From contig NC_059471.1 in the NCBI RefSeq assembly GCF_018139145.2, forward strand, positions 201,767,494 through 201,831,493: a stretch of DNA of 64,000 nucleotides, written 5' to 3'. This document shows positions 14,520 through 26,320 of the stretch, in pieces. Source of the stretch: Gymnogyps californianus (Eukaryota > Chordata > Aves > Accipitriformes > Cathartidae). A program made the position numbers and the translations under genes. Within the stretch, counting starts at the first letter, position 1, and each line of letters opens with the position of its first letter. Under the pieces are notes generated by a model. That model was not told where the DNA came from and searched no databases. It saw only the letters and a list, made by a program, of their open reading frames with translations.

Positions 14520-14566
14520 TTTCTGAAGGCTGATGCTTGCTATTTCTGAAGGCTGATGCTTGGCTA
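14520..14566 (+). repeat. Two-copy 23/24-bp tandem repeat
   Basis: TTTCTGAAGGCTGATGCTTG followed by CTA (14520-14542) is immediately repeated as TTTCTGAAGGCTGATGCTTG then GCTA (14543-14566). The copies differ by a single inserted G, so the duplication is recent. Confidence 0.95.
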
Positions 14567-14743
14567 TACCTCACTCGTGCCCTGAAGATAGCCGTTCCCG
14601 TGCTAGTTAGTCACCAGTCTTCTATTTTGTACGCGTTAGCTACTGCTTCCCAAGCAGCCAGAGGTGAACCACAAACAGGTTGCAACAAGACCCTTTAAAA
14701 TGCTGAAAGGTTAGAATGCAGCAAGTGGGATTTTTAGCACATT

Positions 14744-14756
14744 AAAAAAAAAAAAA
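14744..14756 (+). repeat. Poly-A run (13 A)
   Basis: Thirteen A residues after CACATT, with no recognisable retroelement upstream. Confidence 0.95.
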
Positions 14757-17700
14757 TCTTGTAAACCTTTCATCCTCAAATTTTTAATGGACGATTTTAG
14801 TGTGCGTGTATCCTTCTAGGAAAAAAATTTACTTGAGGAGATCTAGAAGTATAAAGTCAACTGTAAATTGAATTGGGAAGGAACATAAGATGAGACTCTT
14901 CTCCAGCATTTTTGAAATCGTGCAGTAGGATACAAGACATTGTAATGATTTTTCCAGTTGCTCGCTTTTATTTTTTTCAATATGGCTAGCTTTCTGTCTG
15001 CCTGTTATTCTTCAAAATGAGGCTTGGTATGAATTGGGAGGTATCTCAGATCTTAGCAAATAGGGTATCTGAGCTCTACACCACCTGCAGTTGTGGGTCT
15101 CCCCCACATCAAACAAAAATCCCAGAAAGGAGCATTTTTTCTCTCTGTGTCCATGCAGAGCAGAGGAACACTTGGTTGTCTTCTCCTTCCTTGCACTAAA
15201 AAAGATCTGCAGTAGAGGCTTCATTTGCAGAACACAAGGCAGTTTGAAGTATCTTAGGCTCCTGTTTCTGAAATAGTGGTCTGCAAAACAGCACAGAGAC
15301 ACCCTTTGGTGCACTTTGGAAACTGTATAGTGTTTTCAATTTAACATTTGCTGTTAAGGTTGTGTTTTGGTGCTCATAGAAGGCAGGTGGCCCAAAAAGT
15401 GCGGCCATTGCTTCTGCAAATCTTATGTAGAGGGGGCTCTAACAGGTGTCAGCTGAGGGGGTGCTCAGCAACCCGCAGCATGCCAGAAGCGGTACATGGG
15501 CAACATTTGAGTGACGTGGCACAGGGCAGGCGATGGGGAGTGGAGCGGGAGCCACTGCTGCAGTGGCCCCGTGCCCTGCCCAGGGACACTTGTACGTGGG
15601 ACATTTAGCAAAGTTTAGTGCTGGAGTGTAAAGGATTTGAGCAGCCCAAGCTGAGCGCGTTGGAGGCAGGGAGTGAGGGGCAGTTTAGGAACAGACTGCA
15701 CCTCTTAATAATAATTAACTACGTACTCCGGACTAGATGAAAATTCTGCGAGCTGTTTAATTTTCTGGTTTTAATCCTCTTTTACATGCTGTTATAAATG
15801 GCAGAATTATGATGATCAGCCAAATAAGCTGGGGTGGCAAATGAAATGGCCATTATACAGCAAAGGATGTTACATTGCTGTTCCTGTCTTCAGCTGAAAT
15901 ATGTTCGGCATGTCTTTTTATTGTTTAAATTGCCTAATTGCTGTGTTCTATGAAGGTATTATTTTACTCAATTTATTATTCTTTAATTTGCAAGGTAAAC
16001 TTTAATTTGCTGCCAAAAGGTCAGCTCACAAATATTTTTTAATTTTTAGTTATTTAACTTTGCTTTTAAGAAGTCTTTCAGTGACCAACATTTTGCAGCT
16101 CAACTCTGCTAATTCTCTGTGTCCTGTAAAATAACTCTTGAAATGCACTGAATAAAATGAAGAATAAGAAACATAGGGTAATGATCAATAAAATTTATCA
16201 GGAGCAGGGTGCCACTGGCTTGCCCAGACCTAAATACTATCTTTCGCTGGGTCTGCAGCATGTTACCCCTTGCAGAAGCAGCTTCTCCAAGAACGTGCTT
16301 AGTTTTTCTTGGCAAAGGTAGTCTCTGGTGCAAGGAGGAAGAACATCTCCTGGGTGCCAGCCTTGAATGGCTGCCGACCCCTGAGCTAACCTGTGTTAGT
16401 CTAGTGGAGACAGATTGATGTGCTTCTCCCAGCATGTTTTAAGATGTTGCTAAAACCTTCCAAATGCTAGTCTATACAAGTTAACCAGCTGAATTTTCTG
16501 CCTCTTCAGTGCCATAGGAAGGCATGCTGTGTCTGTCTGAGCTTTACCTGAGCTTGGCTGTTTGCTCTGGTTTGGAGCAATATGGGAATAACAGATGATA
16601 TACATTCTTTCTCACAAACGTATTCTTTTTTCCATACTCCTCCTTGAGTGAGCTTGTGCCAGAAGTCGCTGAGATGTTAGGAAGTCTCCGGAAGCCGGTA
16701 ATTTGCTCACTTAGAGCTCCACAAAAGATACCAATTTTTTGTATGGTTCTTACCATCTAAAGGCAAATATAATTAAGAAATTGAGTCAGTTTACAAATAG
16801 GTCATGGATCATGTAATAAACTGCAATTGTTGACATTTATGGAGGCTTTTTCTCCCAAACATTGTTTATGAAAGGCAACTGGCAAAGGCAGTGAGACAAA
16901 AACTGCTGTAGGCTCCTTTTCTGGGCAGCGCTCAGCCTCCCCAGCTCCTCCTCTCTCCTCAGCGTATCTTTTGAAGCTCCCTTTTAGTATTTTCATGTAT
17001 GTACATGTGCTACACTTCAAGTGGTGCAGTAGTTGATTTTCTTGTACTGAGAGCTGTGGGTTGTTAATTGCTGGGCTGGTTTTAATGGGTTTCACCTGAA
17101 TGCTGGCTCTCCCCCGGGGAGGCTCCGGTGCACATCCATGATTTCAGCCGTTGTCCGGGGCTTGGTGGAGCCACACAGGGTGGGTGTCCCAGGCCAGCGC
17201 AGAGTGTCCTGCCGGGCTGCCAGATGTCCTGCGGGACTGTCACCTTCACCAGGTCCATGTGGAGGACTCCAGCTGTCTCCAGCAGCACAGACGTCGGTGC
17301 ATCTCAGCCCCGAATCAACTTCTGGAACAGCTGTAGGTGCATGTGTGGTCTTGCTCTTTGCAGGAGAGCAGCAGTATGTCAAAGCACCATAGCTGCTGCA
17401 GGCAAGAAGGGGTCAGGGTAGAGTCTGTTCTTGAAGCAGCCAGTAAATTAGCCATCAGGTTTTTCTTATTTCAGTTTGCTGTGGGTTGCATCCCATTCTT
17501 GTACCAGAATCATCTACTCCAGTCAGAGGCAGCTGATCTGAACTAAGAAAACTCTTGCTGGAGGCAAAATGAATATTCTGTCTTCATTACCCACACCAGA
17601 CTGGTGAGAAAAAACGAAGGCGGGGGAGGCAGCGAAAACTAGGTCACGAAAGAGTTGAAAGACCTGGGGCCTTGTCTGCTTTCAGTTTTTCTCCCGTGAT

Positions 17701-18054
17701 CTTGTGTGCTCGGAGGTATGGTTAGTTGCATTCAGGAGAAGGAAAATAAGGGTTAGCCAAGGAATGACCTGGAGCTGAGCTTCTCGAAAGCTGGCAGTGT
17801 TGGGTTGCAAAGTTGTGGTTCGGCCCCATTGGTAAGGAGGCAAGGACAGGGCTAAACAGGGTGGAAGCTGCATCCTGTGGGGATCTTCGAGGAACAATAG
17901 CATCTTTCATACTTCACGGCTATAAAACGCATGAATCAACTCACCTGAGGCAGGAGAAGTCAGGAGCAGCTGACATCAGCCGCGGGAGCTGAGTCGCTCA
18001 TTCTTTCGGGATTAGCGCATTTCCCGACTGACCCAGTCTGTGCTCCGGAGGCTG

Positions 18055-18073
18055 TCTCCCTCCCTCCCTCCCT
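18055..18073 (+). repeat. (TCCC)n tract
   Basis: Four TCCC units in a polypyrimidine run. Confidence 0.9.
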
Positions 18074-19551
18074 GCCAATATGAGCTGGGGACAGATGTTT
18101 CATATACTTCTTTCGTTGTGTCAGGCAACCTGCCGCTCCCACAGAGCCCACCATGCAGGAGCCCAGCAAGAGGCCCAGGTGGATGCTCCTGTTGCTGGAC
18201 ATAACGCTGGGCAAGAGGTGTTGTGTCGTGCCCTTGGTGGCATCCTCACCCAGGTGCGGTACCCTACACCGCCCAGGGTGTCAAGGACAGTTCTACCCTG
18301 CGTGGCATGGGGACAGCCTTGCTCTCCCTCCCAACAGGCAGCTAGGGATCAGTGTGCAGGGCTTGGCTTTTTGGATGGTCCATGTGAAGTCCCAGAGTCA
18401 TGTCTGAGAGGCTGCCTTTTTTCCCAAAAAAATCTCTATAATTGGAATTTTAGTGCAAAAGGTCCCAGAGTGACCAAGCTGGGATTGAACATATCCACAA
18501 GATAGGTTCAAAATTCCCCCCTCCCTGCGCTGCATGAGTCAATGTTTGGGACAGCAATGAAAGCCAGAGAGAAGCCAAGTTAAACGCATTTAATCTTCGT
18601 CTTTTGCTGTGGCACTCAACCTGGTGTCAAAGACTCATATTAATAGGTTTACTCTCTTGTCAGATGGAAGCTGGAGATAGTCGTCCCAGATGTGCATGCC
18701 TGGTTTGAAGGCCTGATTATCTTGTTCGTGTCAGTTCTTGGCCTCTTATCAAAGGGACTCTCACGCACGTCACCTTTCAGCTCCTCACTCTCAGCTCTGC
18801 AAGGAGGAGTACACTTAAACAATTTCCAGCTAGTAAGCCGATGTTTCTCATTTTTTTCCTCCGGGGCAGTAGTGTCAAGAAGAACAGGCTGCCGAGCTTG
18901 TCAGGTAGAGGGAGGATGGCAGAATGTCTCTCATGATTGAGGACAGAGCTGCCATGCCGCAGCGGGAGGGTTACAGCGCGGCGTATGGCCGAGCACGAGG
19001 CACCTGTTGGAGCCTTTTGGGTGGTTGGGATTTGGTTTAAGGTAAAAGATCATGTCTTCGCTCTGCCGACTGCGGGGTGTATCTGCTCAAGAAACAGCAA
19101 AATGTTGTGTTGCTCTTGGTGGGCATCATTTTAAAAGACCCTTTACTGGTAAAATGCAGCTTAAAGTCTGAAAGTGTTACCAGGTGGCTCGAGAGGTGAC
19201 CTTAGAGAGGATTCAGAAGTAGTGTAAATATTCACTTTTATTACATCTTTGATTCACATCTATTATTTCACTTTTATCAATATATCAAATAGGTTAACTA
19301 CGAAGTCTGGTGTTTCTGGATTCATTTACATGAACCACTTAGTATCTTTTTGTAACGAAGGTATCAAGAAGAGAAACCAACTGTTTCCTACTTCTAAAAT
19401 CCCCAAACATCATTTGGTGCCTGTCACAGTGTCACCAGGCTAAATACGGGCATATGTCCTTCTGAAACCAGCCAGAATATAATAAATACAGGAGCTTCAA
19501 TCTCTGTCATTCAGTGGAAGGGAAAGCTTGTCCTTTCCCAAGGCACATTGA

Positions 19552-19770
19552 CGAGGGGCTGTTTAATTGAGCTGAACAAACGGGTACTTGGGGGGGCCGC
19601 GTCACGCTGCCGGGGAAGCTGCTGGAGGAAGAGCAGCACTGGCCTGCGGGGTGGCCGGATTGGCTGGAAACCCACGCTCGGCGAGGAGTCCCGGCTTGAA
19701 ATGTTGAATGTGCATTCTCCGGATGACTTCATGAAGTGCCGAGAGCCAAGCCCACATGCTGCACCGCAAC
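19552..19770 (+). other. CpG-rich patch inside intron 1
   Basis: I count 16 CpG dinucleotides in about 220 bp, against a CpG-poor background. The patch includes GGCCGCGTCACGCTGCCGGG and CACGCTCGGCGAGGAG, plus an inverted CCAAT-type ATTGG. A consensus donor GTAAGT lies just downstream at 19818. It may be a small regulatory element or an unmethylated remnant; this is inference. A 98-codon ORF (19548-19844) overlaps it but has no recognisable homology. Confidence 0.4.
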
Positions 19771-22700
19771 CGGCAGTGAGCAAGAGAGAAATTAAACTAG
19801 AGGAGGTGACAGTTAAAGTAAGTAGGTGTGGCGCTCCCAGTTAGATTGGTCCACGCAGCAGTTGCAAACTCAACATATTGTGGCTGTCTCTCGGGTCCAG
19901 GTGGACTGGAAGTTACTTCTGTGAATCAAATAAAAACACTCTGAAGATATTCAACTTTTATCATGTATCATTAAAATCAGTATCTAGTCTACATAAGAAA
20001 AATGCAACCAGTGAAGTTTGTGTTGGGTTAAATTAGCTTGTGTCATGTCTGAATCCTGCAGATAGTAGCATCACTAGAATTAAAGATTTTCTTGTTGTAT
20101 TTGGCAAATCACTTTTAAATATGCTGGCTGCTGTGTTCATTACTAGCACTAAGCTACCATGTTGTTGCATCACCAGCTAGTTCTAGCTTTAATCTGTAAG
20201 ATCTCTCAAGTCTCTTTTCTTGTAATTAGATTCTACTATTTCTGTATCACAGAACTGTTCTATAGCTCTGCTAGCAGAAAATAAAGATATTTTTGCTACC
20301 GTGTGTGAAAACACATAGTGTGTTTAAATTCCCTACCTCTTTTTATGATGTGAAAAGCCAAGCAAGTTTATATTGTGCTGTGATCTCTTCCTGATGTCCA
20401 GCTTTGGTTTCCTCTTATAGTTGCTTTGGGTTTCGTTCCATTTATTCACTCCCATAATGTTTCACCTCCTTATTCTTCTGCATTATCATATGGTTTTTTG
20501 TTAGCAACATCTAGCATTGCATCACCCACCCCTCTGCCTCTGTCTCTTTTCTCTCTCTCCATTGCAGGTCCAAGAATCATTGTTCTCTGTTTAGTGATGT
20601 TGCCTAGGTCACAAACTGCATCATGGATTAACATTTTTACCATAGCTCACTTCTTTCCCATACCCTCTGCATTGTGTGTGTGTACATTAATGTAGCTGTC
20701 ACCGAGCACTTATATGTCACTCTCTTAATGAGTATTTTGACTTTTGAGGGTTTCTTTAAGCCATAAAAAGTGCCAACAGAGAGTTGGATTTGCGGAGTCA
20801 CATATTCAGCCATTGCCCCAGGCTTGCAGAAAACCCAGATTACATAGACCTGAGAGGTGCGTCTGTGTTAAGAAGATGTTTACATGCTGTGGGGCTGTCA
20901 GCAGCAGAGGCAAACACCAGCCATCAGCGTACAATGTGTGGCTTAGCTTCTTGTAATGTGTATTGCGGTGTACAATTGAGAAGTGAGAATGTATATTTAG
21001 GAAGTAAGAAAAATAATTAATTTATCTTTTGGTTTATGCTATATGCTGGAGCCAGTGATGAGACTTCTGAGCCAAGTGCCTCCTGTTTTTTTCAACTTAT
21101 CTTGAAGCTCTTCGGAATTGTCAGCTGTGAACACAGGGAGGTTAGCACCCTCTTTGCTTAAGACCGTTTAATCTTAGTACTAACCTTTCATCGCAGAAAG
21201 CGCCCGTGAGCCCTGCCAATGCAGGTCCGTTTCTGCGGCAGTCCCGCACCCTTTGGCTGCTGTGCGGTGTCTCTGCTGACCTGCAGTGGGTACCAGAGCA
21301 GTCTCGGAGAGGGCCTCCCCTTGGCTTTTCTGGTCTCACATTTCTAGCATGATCCTATTAAGCATTGACTTGCCTGCTGCTCGTCTCGTTAGTTTTCACT
21401 TGAAAATACTGACTCAGAAAATTCCCCTGTATTCCTGAGGTGATATTCCCTCCATACATTTATTGTATAAATCCCATCCGAGCTCCCAGAAGGCAACATC
21501 ACATCCTATTCTCTTTGTTACAGACCACAGGTTTGGCTCTTCACCATGAAGCTACCAGTCACGGTCACTTCATCTCTCTGTTGCCTGGCTTTGTCTCATA
21601 TTTGCTTCTTGACTGTGAGCTTGGAGAGTTTGGGGCACATGTGTCCTTTTCCACTCGTTGGTCTCTATGGGAGCTGCAGCTCAGTCAGTCTGAGCAGTCC
21701 CTAAGCCCACGCAGTAAATTCTCCACAAACATATGCCCTGGGACCACAAATCCTTTTCTGCAGAGACGCCTCTGCTCTGTCACTGTTATCTTCTTGTATG
21801 TTAGCAGCCTGCTGAGACCCAGAGCAAGATGTACAAACACAGAACAGACATCCATCCCTTGGGGCTGAGAAAAGAGATCGTAAAAGCTTGTCAGGCTCAC
21901 TCAGGGTGAGGGGTGGTGCAAGGGCCAGGCCAACAGTCAGCCATGTACATTTACATCTACGTTTGCAGTTGAGACCTTTCCTTATCCACATTAGCACATG
22001 AAGAAGGCATCAGTGACTGAAACCACTTGCGCCTGCTCTCACCTGCCGTCACAGGCAGGCAGTTTCCCTAGGTGCCTCAGAAGAGAGAATTTTACAGTGA
22101 GAATAGGAGGGGGGACTTTGTGGCCACTCTGGGAGGTGGAGGAAGGGGCAGACACGTCAGAGGAGATGAAACATAGGGGAAATCCCATATTGGGAGATGG
22201 AGCCTCACTGTGTTTGCAGAGCAGAGGGTAAATGGCAATGCATCACGAGTAGAGGCAGCAGAGGGACCATAATGGCGCAGAAATCTCAATGCGCCATGCC
22301 TACAGTGAAACATGAGCTCTGCAACACAGTTCCCCAGCTCATGAGGATCCTATGAGCGATGACACTACTGCTTTGAGGACTAAATTTGCTTTTGTTGGTG
22401 TGCCAGTTCTCCTTTCTTTCCCATCTCCTTTGAGCTCTTGTAGGGAGGACTTCCTACAGCTCCCAGTTTTCTTTGCAAGCTCTGCAGGTCTCTCTGCATC
22501 TGCTCCAACAGAAGCATCTGCTCCAGACAAGGGCTGGCAGGACCTGAGCCCACACTGGTAGTACTGAACAAAAAATAATATGTAGTTACCCTTGAATGAT
22601 TAATTTTCATATGTGCATTCATGGTTTTCCCCTGCTTGTGCTTCTCTGCCCCACTTCTGTACTGACTGTTGATAATTTGCATTTGAAGTAGTTTGCTTCA

Positions 22701-22999
22701 GTATTAGTAGATGTTTTGTGACAGTGTGGCATCCCAAATTGGGCCCTGTTCGCCTCCCCAAATGTGCATCTGCCTCCTTTCCCTGCTTTGCAAATCTAGC
22801 AGCTGAGTAGAGAGGGATTAGCCTCTCTAGACAGGGCTTTCAGAAGCAGACTTTAATTAAAGGTGCAGGATGGAGCTCAGTGATCACCTCTGATTACTGG
22901 TGCAAATGCTTTAAGAAGAGAAATTAGAGCAATGGCGTATTAGGAGGTTGGTTCTCGGGTTTTAATATCTCAAGCAGTTCAGTCTTTTTAAAGTGATTT

Positions 23000-23060
23000 G
23001 GCCAGATTCTGCCTTCTGGTACCTGTGTGCAAATCTAGAGTAACTCCAGTACACTGAAGA
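23000..23060. repeat. Ancient amniote dispersed repeat fragment
   Basis: GGCCAGATTCTGCCTTCTGG, TACCTGTGTGCAAATCTAG and AGTAACTCCAGTACACTGAA fit the common decayed amniote motif GGCCAGATTCTGCTCTCAG, GTGTAAATCCGGAGTAAC, TCCACTGAAGTCAATGG. The family is not assigned. Confidence 0.6.
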
Positions 23061-23619
23061 TGTTGCAGAGCAGAGTGGTTTCTTTGCTCCTTTGGGTAGA
23101 GACTCTTTTGAGTTCAGTGCTGCTGAGTGCATTACTCTCTACTCAGAGAGGAGAGAGGGAAGCACCGTATTTATTTTACAGTGATAAGTGGTAATAGAGA
23201 ACTATTCTGTGTTTCATGCTCGTATGACCTCATTGTCACGTGATTTCTTACTACATTACTCAGCTTCTGCTGGTAACTTGGGATTAGTTTGGTATTTTCT
23301 AGGACGGTATAATTATTCAAATACCACCACTTACACAGCAGTGCACTGCGTGCACCAAGTGACATCAGTACTTTTAAAGTAATTTCAGAAACATCATTAC
23401 TTGATTGGCAAGTTAAAACAGTTGTGAAAGAGAGGTACAAGATGCCCTCAGAGACCTAAGGAGCCCCCCTGTATTTCCACGGTCTCCAAAGCATCCTGCA
23501 CTTCCCAGACGATTCAGTCAGTAGAATGCAGCAGATGTTAAATGATGCTGTATATTAACAAATTGCAGTATCCTATCTATTGGCCTTGAGCAGCGTCTGG
23601 GTGTGAGTCATGGACCTGT

Positions 23620-23634
23620 AAAAAAAAAAAAAAA
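23620..23634 (+). repeat. Poly-A run (15 A)
   Basis: Fifteen consecutive A residues follow GACCTGT. No clear retroelement body or target-site duplication could be recognised next to it. Confidence 0.95.
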
Positions 23635-24107
23635 CAAATTCTGGTTACAAGTGTGGATGTAAGGAAAAAAAAGTGTATTAGGTAGGTAATACGAAAACGT
23701 TTCCTCTTTTTGGGTGCTGACTTAACTTTAACCACCTGTTACAGCATTTTCTGAAGCCTCAGGTTACCACTGTAAAAACAATATGCAGGAGATGTCTTGA
23801 GCCAACTGAGAAAGCGAGTTGAGAGAGGTCATTTTACAGAGCTTGAGCTGTTTTAAAGAGCACGGGAGCCTGGTGTCACAGCACAGTTTCCTGTTCAGAA
23901 GAGCCTCTTTCAAAGACAAATGGCAGAGGATTTAGCCATTAAACACGGAGCCGGCAGCAGTCCTAGAGCGAGAACACGGAGCTGGATTTCTATAAGAGGA
24001 GACTGTGAAATGTCTTCTTTGCCAAACAGGTCTCTGAAAAAGAGGCAAAGACAAATTACTAAGTTTTTCAGGGCTAGAATATTTTATTTTGAGCTTGAAA
24101 GTTCTTT

Positions 24108-24222
24108 GAAATTTTACTGCTTTTTTTTAATTTTAATTATACATCCATCCTATCCATCCATCCATCCATCCATCCTGAAATTTTACTGCTTTTTTTTACT
24201 TTTAATTATACATTCATTCTTA
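24108..24222 (+). repeat. 69-bp tandem duplication around a (CATC)n tract
   Basis: GAAATTTTACTGCTTTTTTT starts at 24108 and again at 24177. Both are followed by A[AC]TTTTAATTATACAT and then a CATC-type tract (long and regular in unit 1, degraded CATTCATTC in unit 2). The period is 69 bp. Microsatellite instability or replication slippage is a simple explanation. Confidence 0.9.
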
Positions 24223-26264
24223 ATTAGAAGGGTTTTTTTTTAAATGAAACTGAAGTAGAAGATACGTTTGGCAACTGGGGAAGCACTTTTAAATTTTACT
24301 GTAATGAAATTAAAGTAAGTTAGAGGTTGTGAAGGCTTGAGCCTGGCTAAACACACCCCACCCTGCAGGCTTCATGCCTGTCAACAGTTCCCCCCACCAC
24401 AAAATGCACTGTCACAGTTTGCTTCTGCTTCGCTGCTCGGCATAGCTCACCCTTGCAAACTGTCCTGCTCCACCTCTGCCTCCTTGTAGCTACAAATGCA
24501 GCAGTTTGTTTTGGCTGGGAAGGCAGAAAGAGAAAAAAAAAAAGAGGAGTAAAAGCCAGCTTCTCTGGGGCAATTCCCTGCTCTTCTGGGGGTATTGGAG
24601 GAAGAGCTGCATCTGCCTCTCGTTAGCAGCTGTAACGGGAACAGCCTGAGCTGGAGGTCAAGAGCAGGGACTCTATATACTCATCCTTACCAGGACTGGA
24701 ATTTGAGTTATATGTAGACATCAAAAAAATATATATGGGGTGGTAGAAATTATCTAAGTCATTCCCAATGAAAGGCTCACTGGAATGGATACATTTCTGT
24801 TAGTTTATATCTGTTTCAGTGACACGATATTGAAAGATTTCTGGTAGAAATGTTTTTTCTCCACTAGACGCTTTCTGCAGACATTGCAGCCAGCTGTCGT
24901 GACACTTTTGTGTGCATCTTGCTCTGTGTTTATTTGACACGAGGAATGACGTCCACGTGATGAATTGTGGAGCCGGGTTGGGTGACAGCTGGGTATCACC
25001 ACTGGCCACCGCACTGCCCCCAGTCCTCCTGCCTGTGCTGCCTCTGACCTGGAGCGTGACGAAGCCTTCTCCCTTCCCGGCACGAGTTTATGGGAATTTT
25101 GCTGTCCTTTCCACTAACGTTGGTCCATGCTGAGCCACTGCTGCCTGTGCTGCTCAGGCACCCCAGCAGCTCTATAAACCTCTCCTGATCTGGATTGCAG
25201 GTACTTTGCCTTTCTCCCCATCACCAGCTGTCACGTCTAGAGAGAAATACTTCTTTCCATGCAAGTACTGAACCTCTGCTTCCCTTTCCCAAGAGTCCAC
25301 CTCTGAGATATTCAAGGAAATTAATGCTTCGAGCAACCAGCACTGTGAGGTCCTGCAGCTGTGGACCACCATGGGTAGGATTTGGCTGTCTTAGGAACCC
25401 ACCTCAGATATCAGCAGGTTTCTTGCAGGCTGGGAGGTAGAGAGGGGTTTCTGGTATGCCCTGTGGAGAGAAGGAGCGAGTCTCCTCATGCGGGATGTTT
25501 GCAGCAGTTATTAACCCAGTGCAGTGACTGCCGGTATTATAACTGGGTGCCCTGTCAGCCTTTAGGAAGCTCTTTCATGAAGATGTTCAGCACTGGCCCA
25601 GTACAGAAATACCAGCCTAAATCTAAACAGGGCTAAAGAGGTTTTTGAAAACGGAGGAACTTTTAGAAAATACCTAAAATACACTTTTCTTCCGAGATCT
25701 GTATCACTGGATCGAGTCCATGACGTAAGCCTAATTTTATCAGCAGAGAGAGAGAACGAGTGGCTGCACTCAAGGGCACGGTCCAGAGAGCCGATGTCCT
25801 GTCCGTACAGATGGCCTCAGAGCTCAGGTGGTGAAAAAGTGTGCTCTGGACACTGAAACAGCAAATCCTTTCTACTAATTAAACTTCAGCAATTATCTGA
25901 GCTCTTGGGAAATGACTCCACAGTATAAAGCATCCTGCAGGAATTCAAATAAGCTCTTTGCAGAGAAAATCCTGATTTACAGACAGCTGCTTTTCACAGT
26001 GTGTAGTACAAAATTTTAAAAAGTATTTTTTTTAAATAAAATCAGGGATAATATTTATCCCATATTGCATGCATACAAAAGGCTGACATGGGGCTTTGGT
26101 ATGTTTTATGGAAAGGTGATAGGACCTCTACTAATGCTTGGTGAAATCTTGCCCTTCTGACCCAGTGGTTTCTCAGAAAGCTGCACTCTCTTGGAGTCGT
26201 ACCAAAGTACAGTCTGGGAGCTCGGGCTGAAGGCTTCATGTCCAACAGTCCTGTAATGCTCAGG

Positions 26265-26320
26265 CTCTGCTGATATCAGTGGGACTATATGGGTAACGAT
26301 TTCTAGAATGAGGATTTTCA
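26265..26320. repeat. Ancient amniote dispersed repeat fragment (weak)
   Basis: The stretch GATATCAGTGGGACTATATG followed by GGTAACGATTTCTAGAATGA resembles the amniote repeat motif GACTTCAGTGGGACTACTCA and GAGTAAAGTTACTC. It is short and diverged. Confidence 0.45.
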
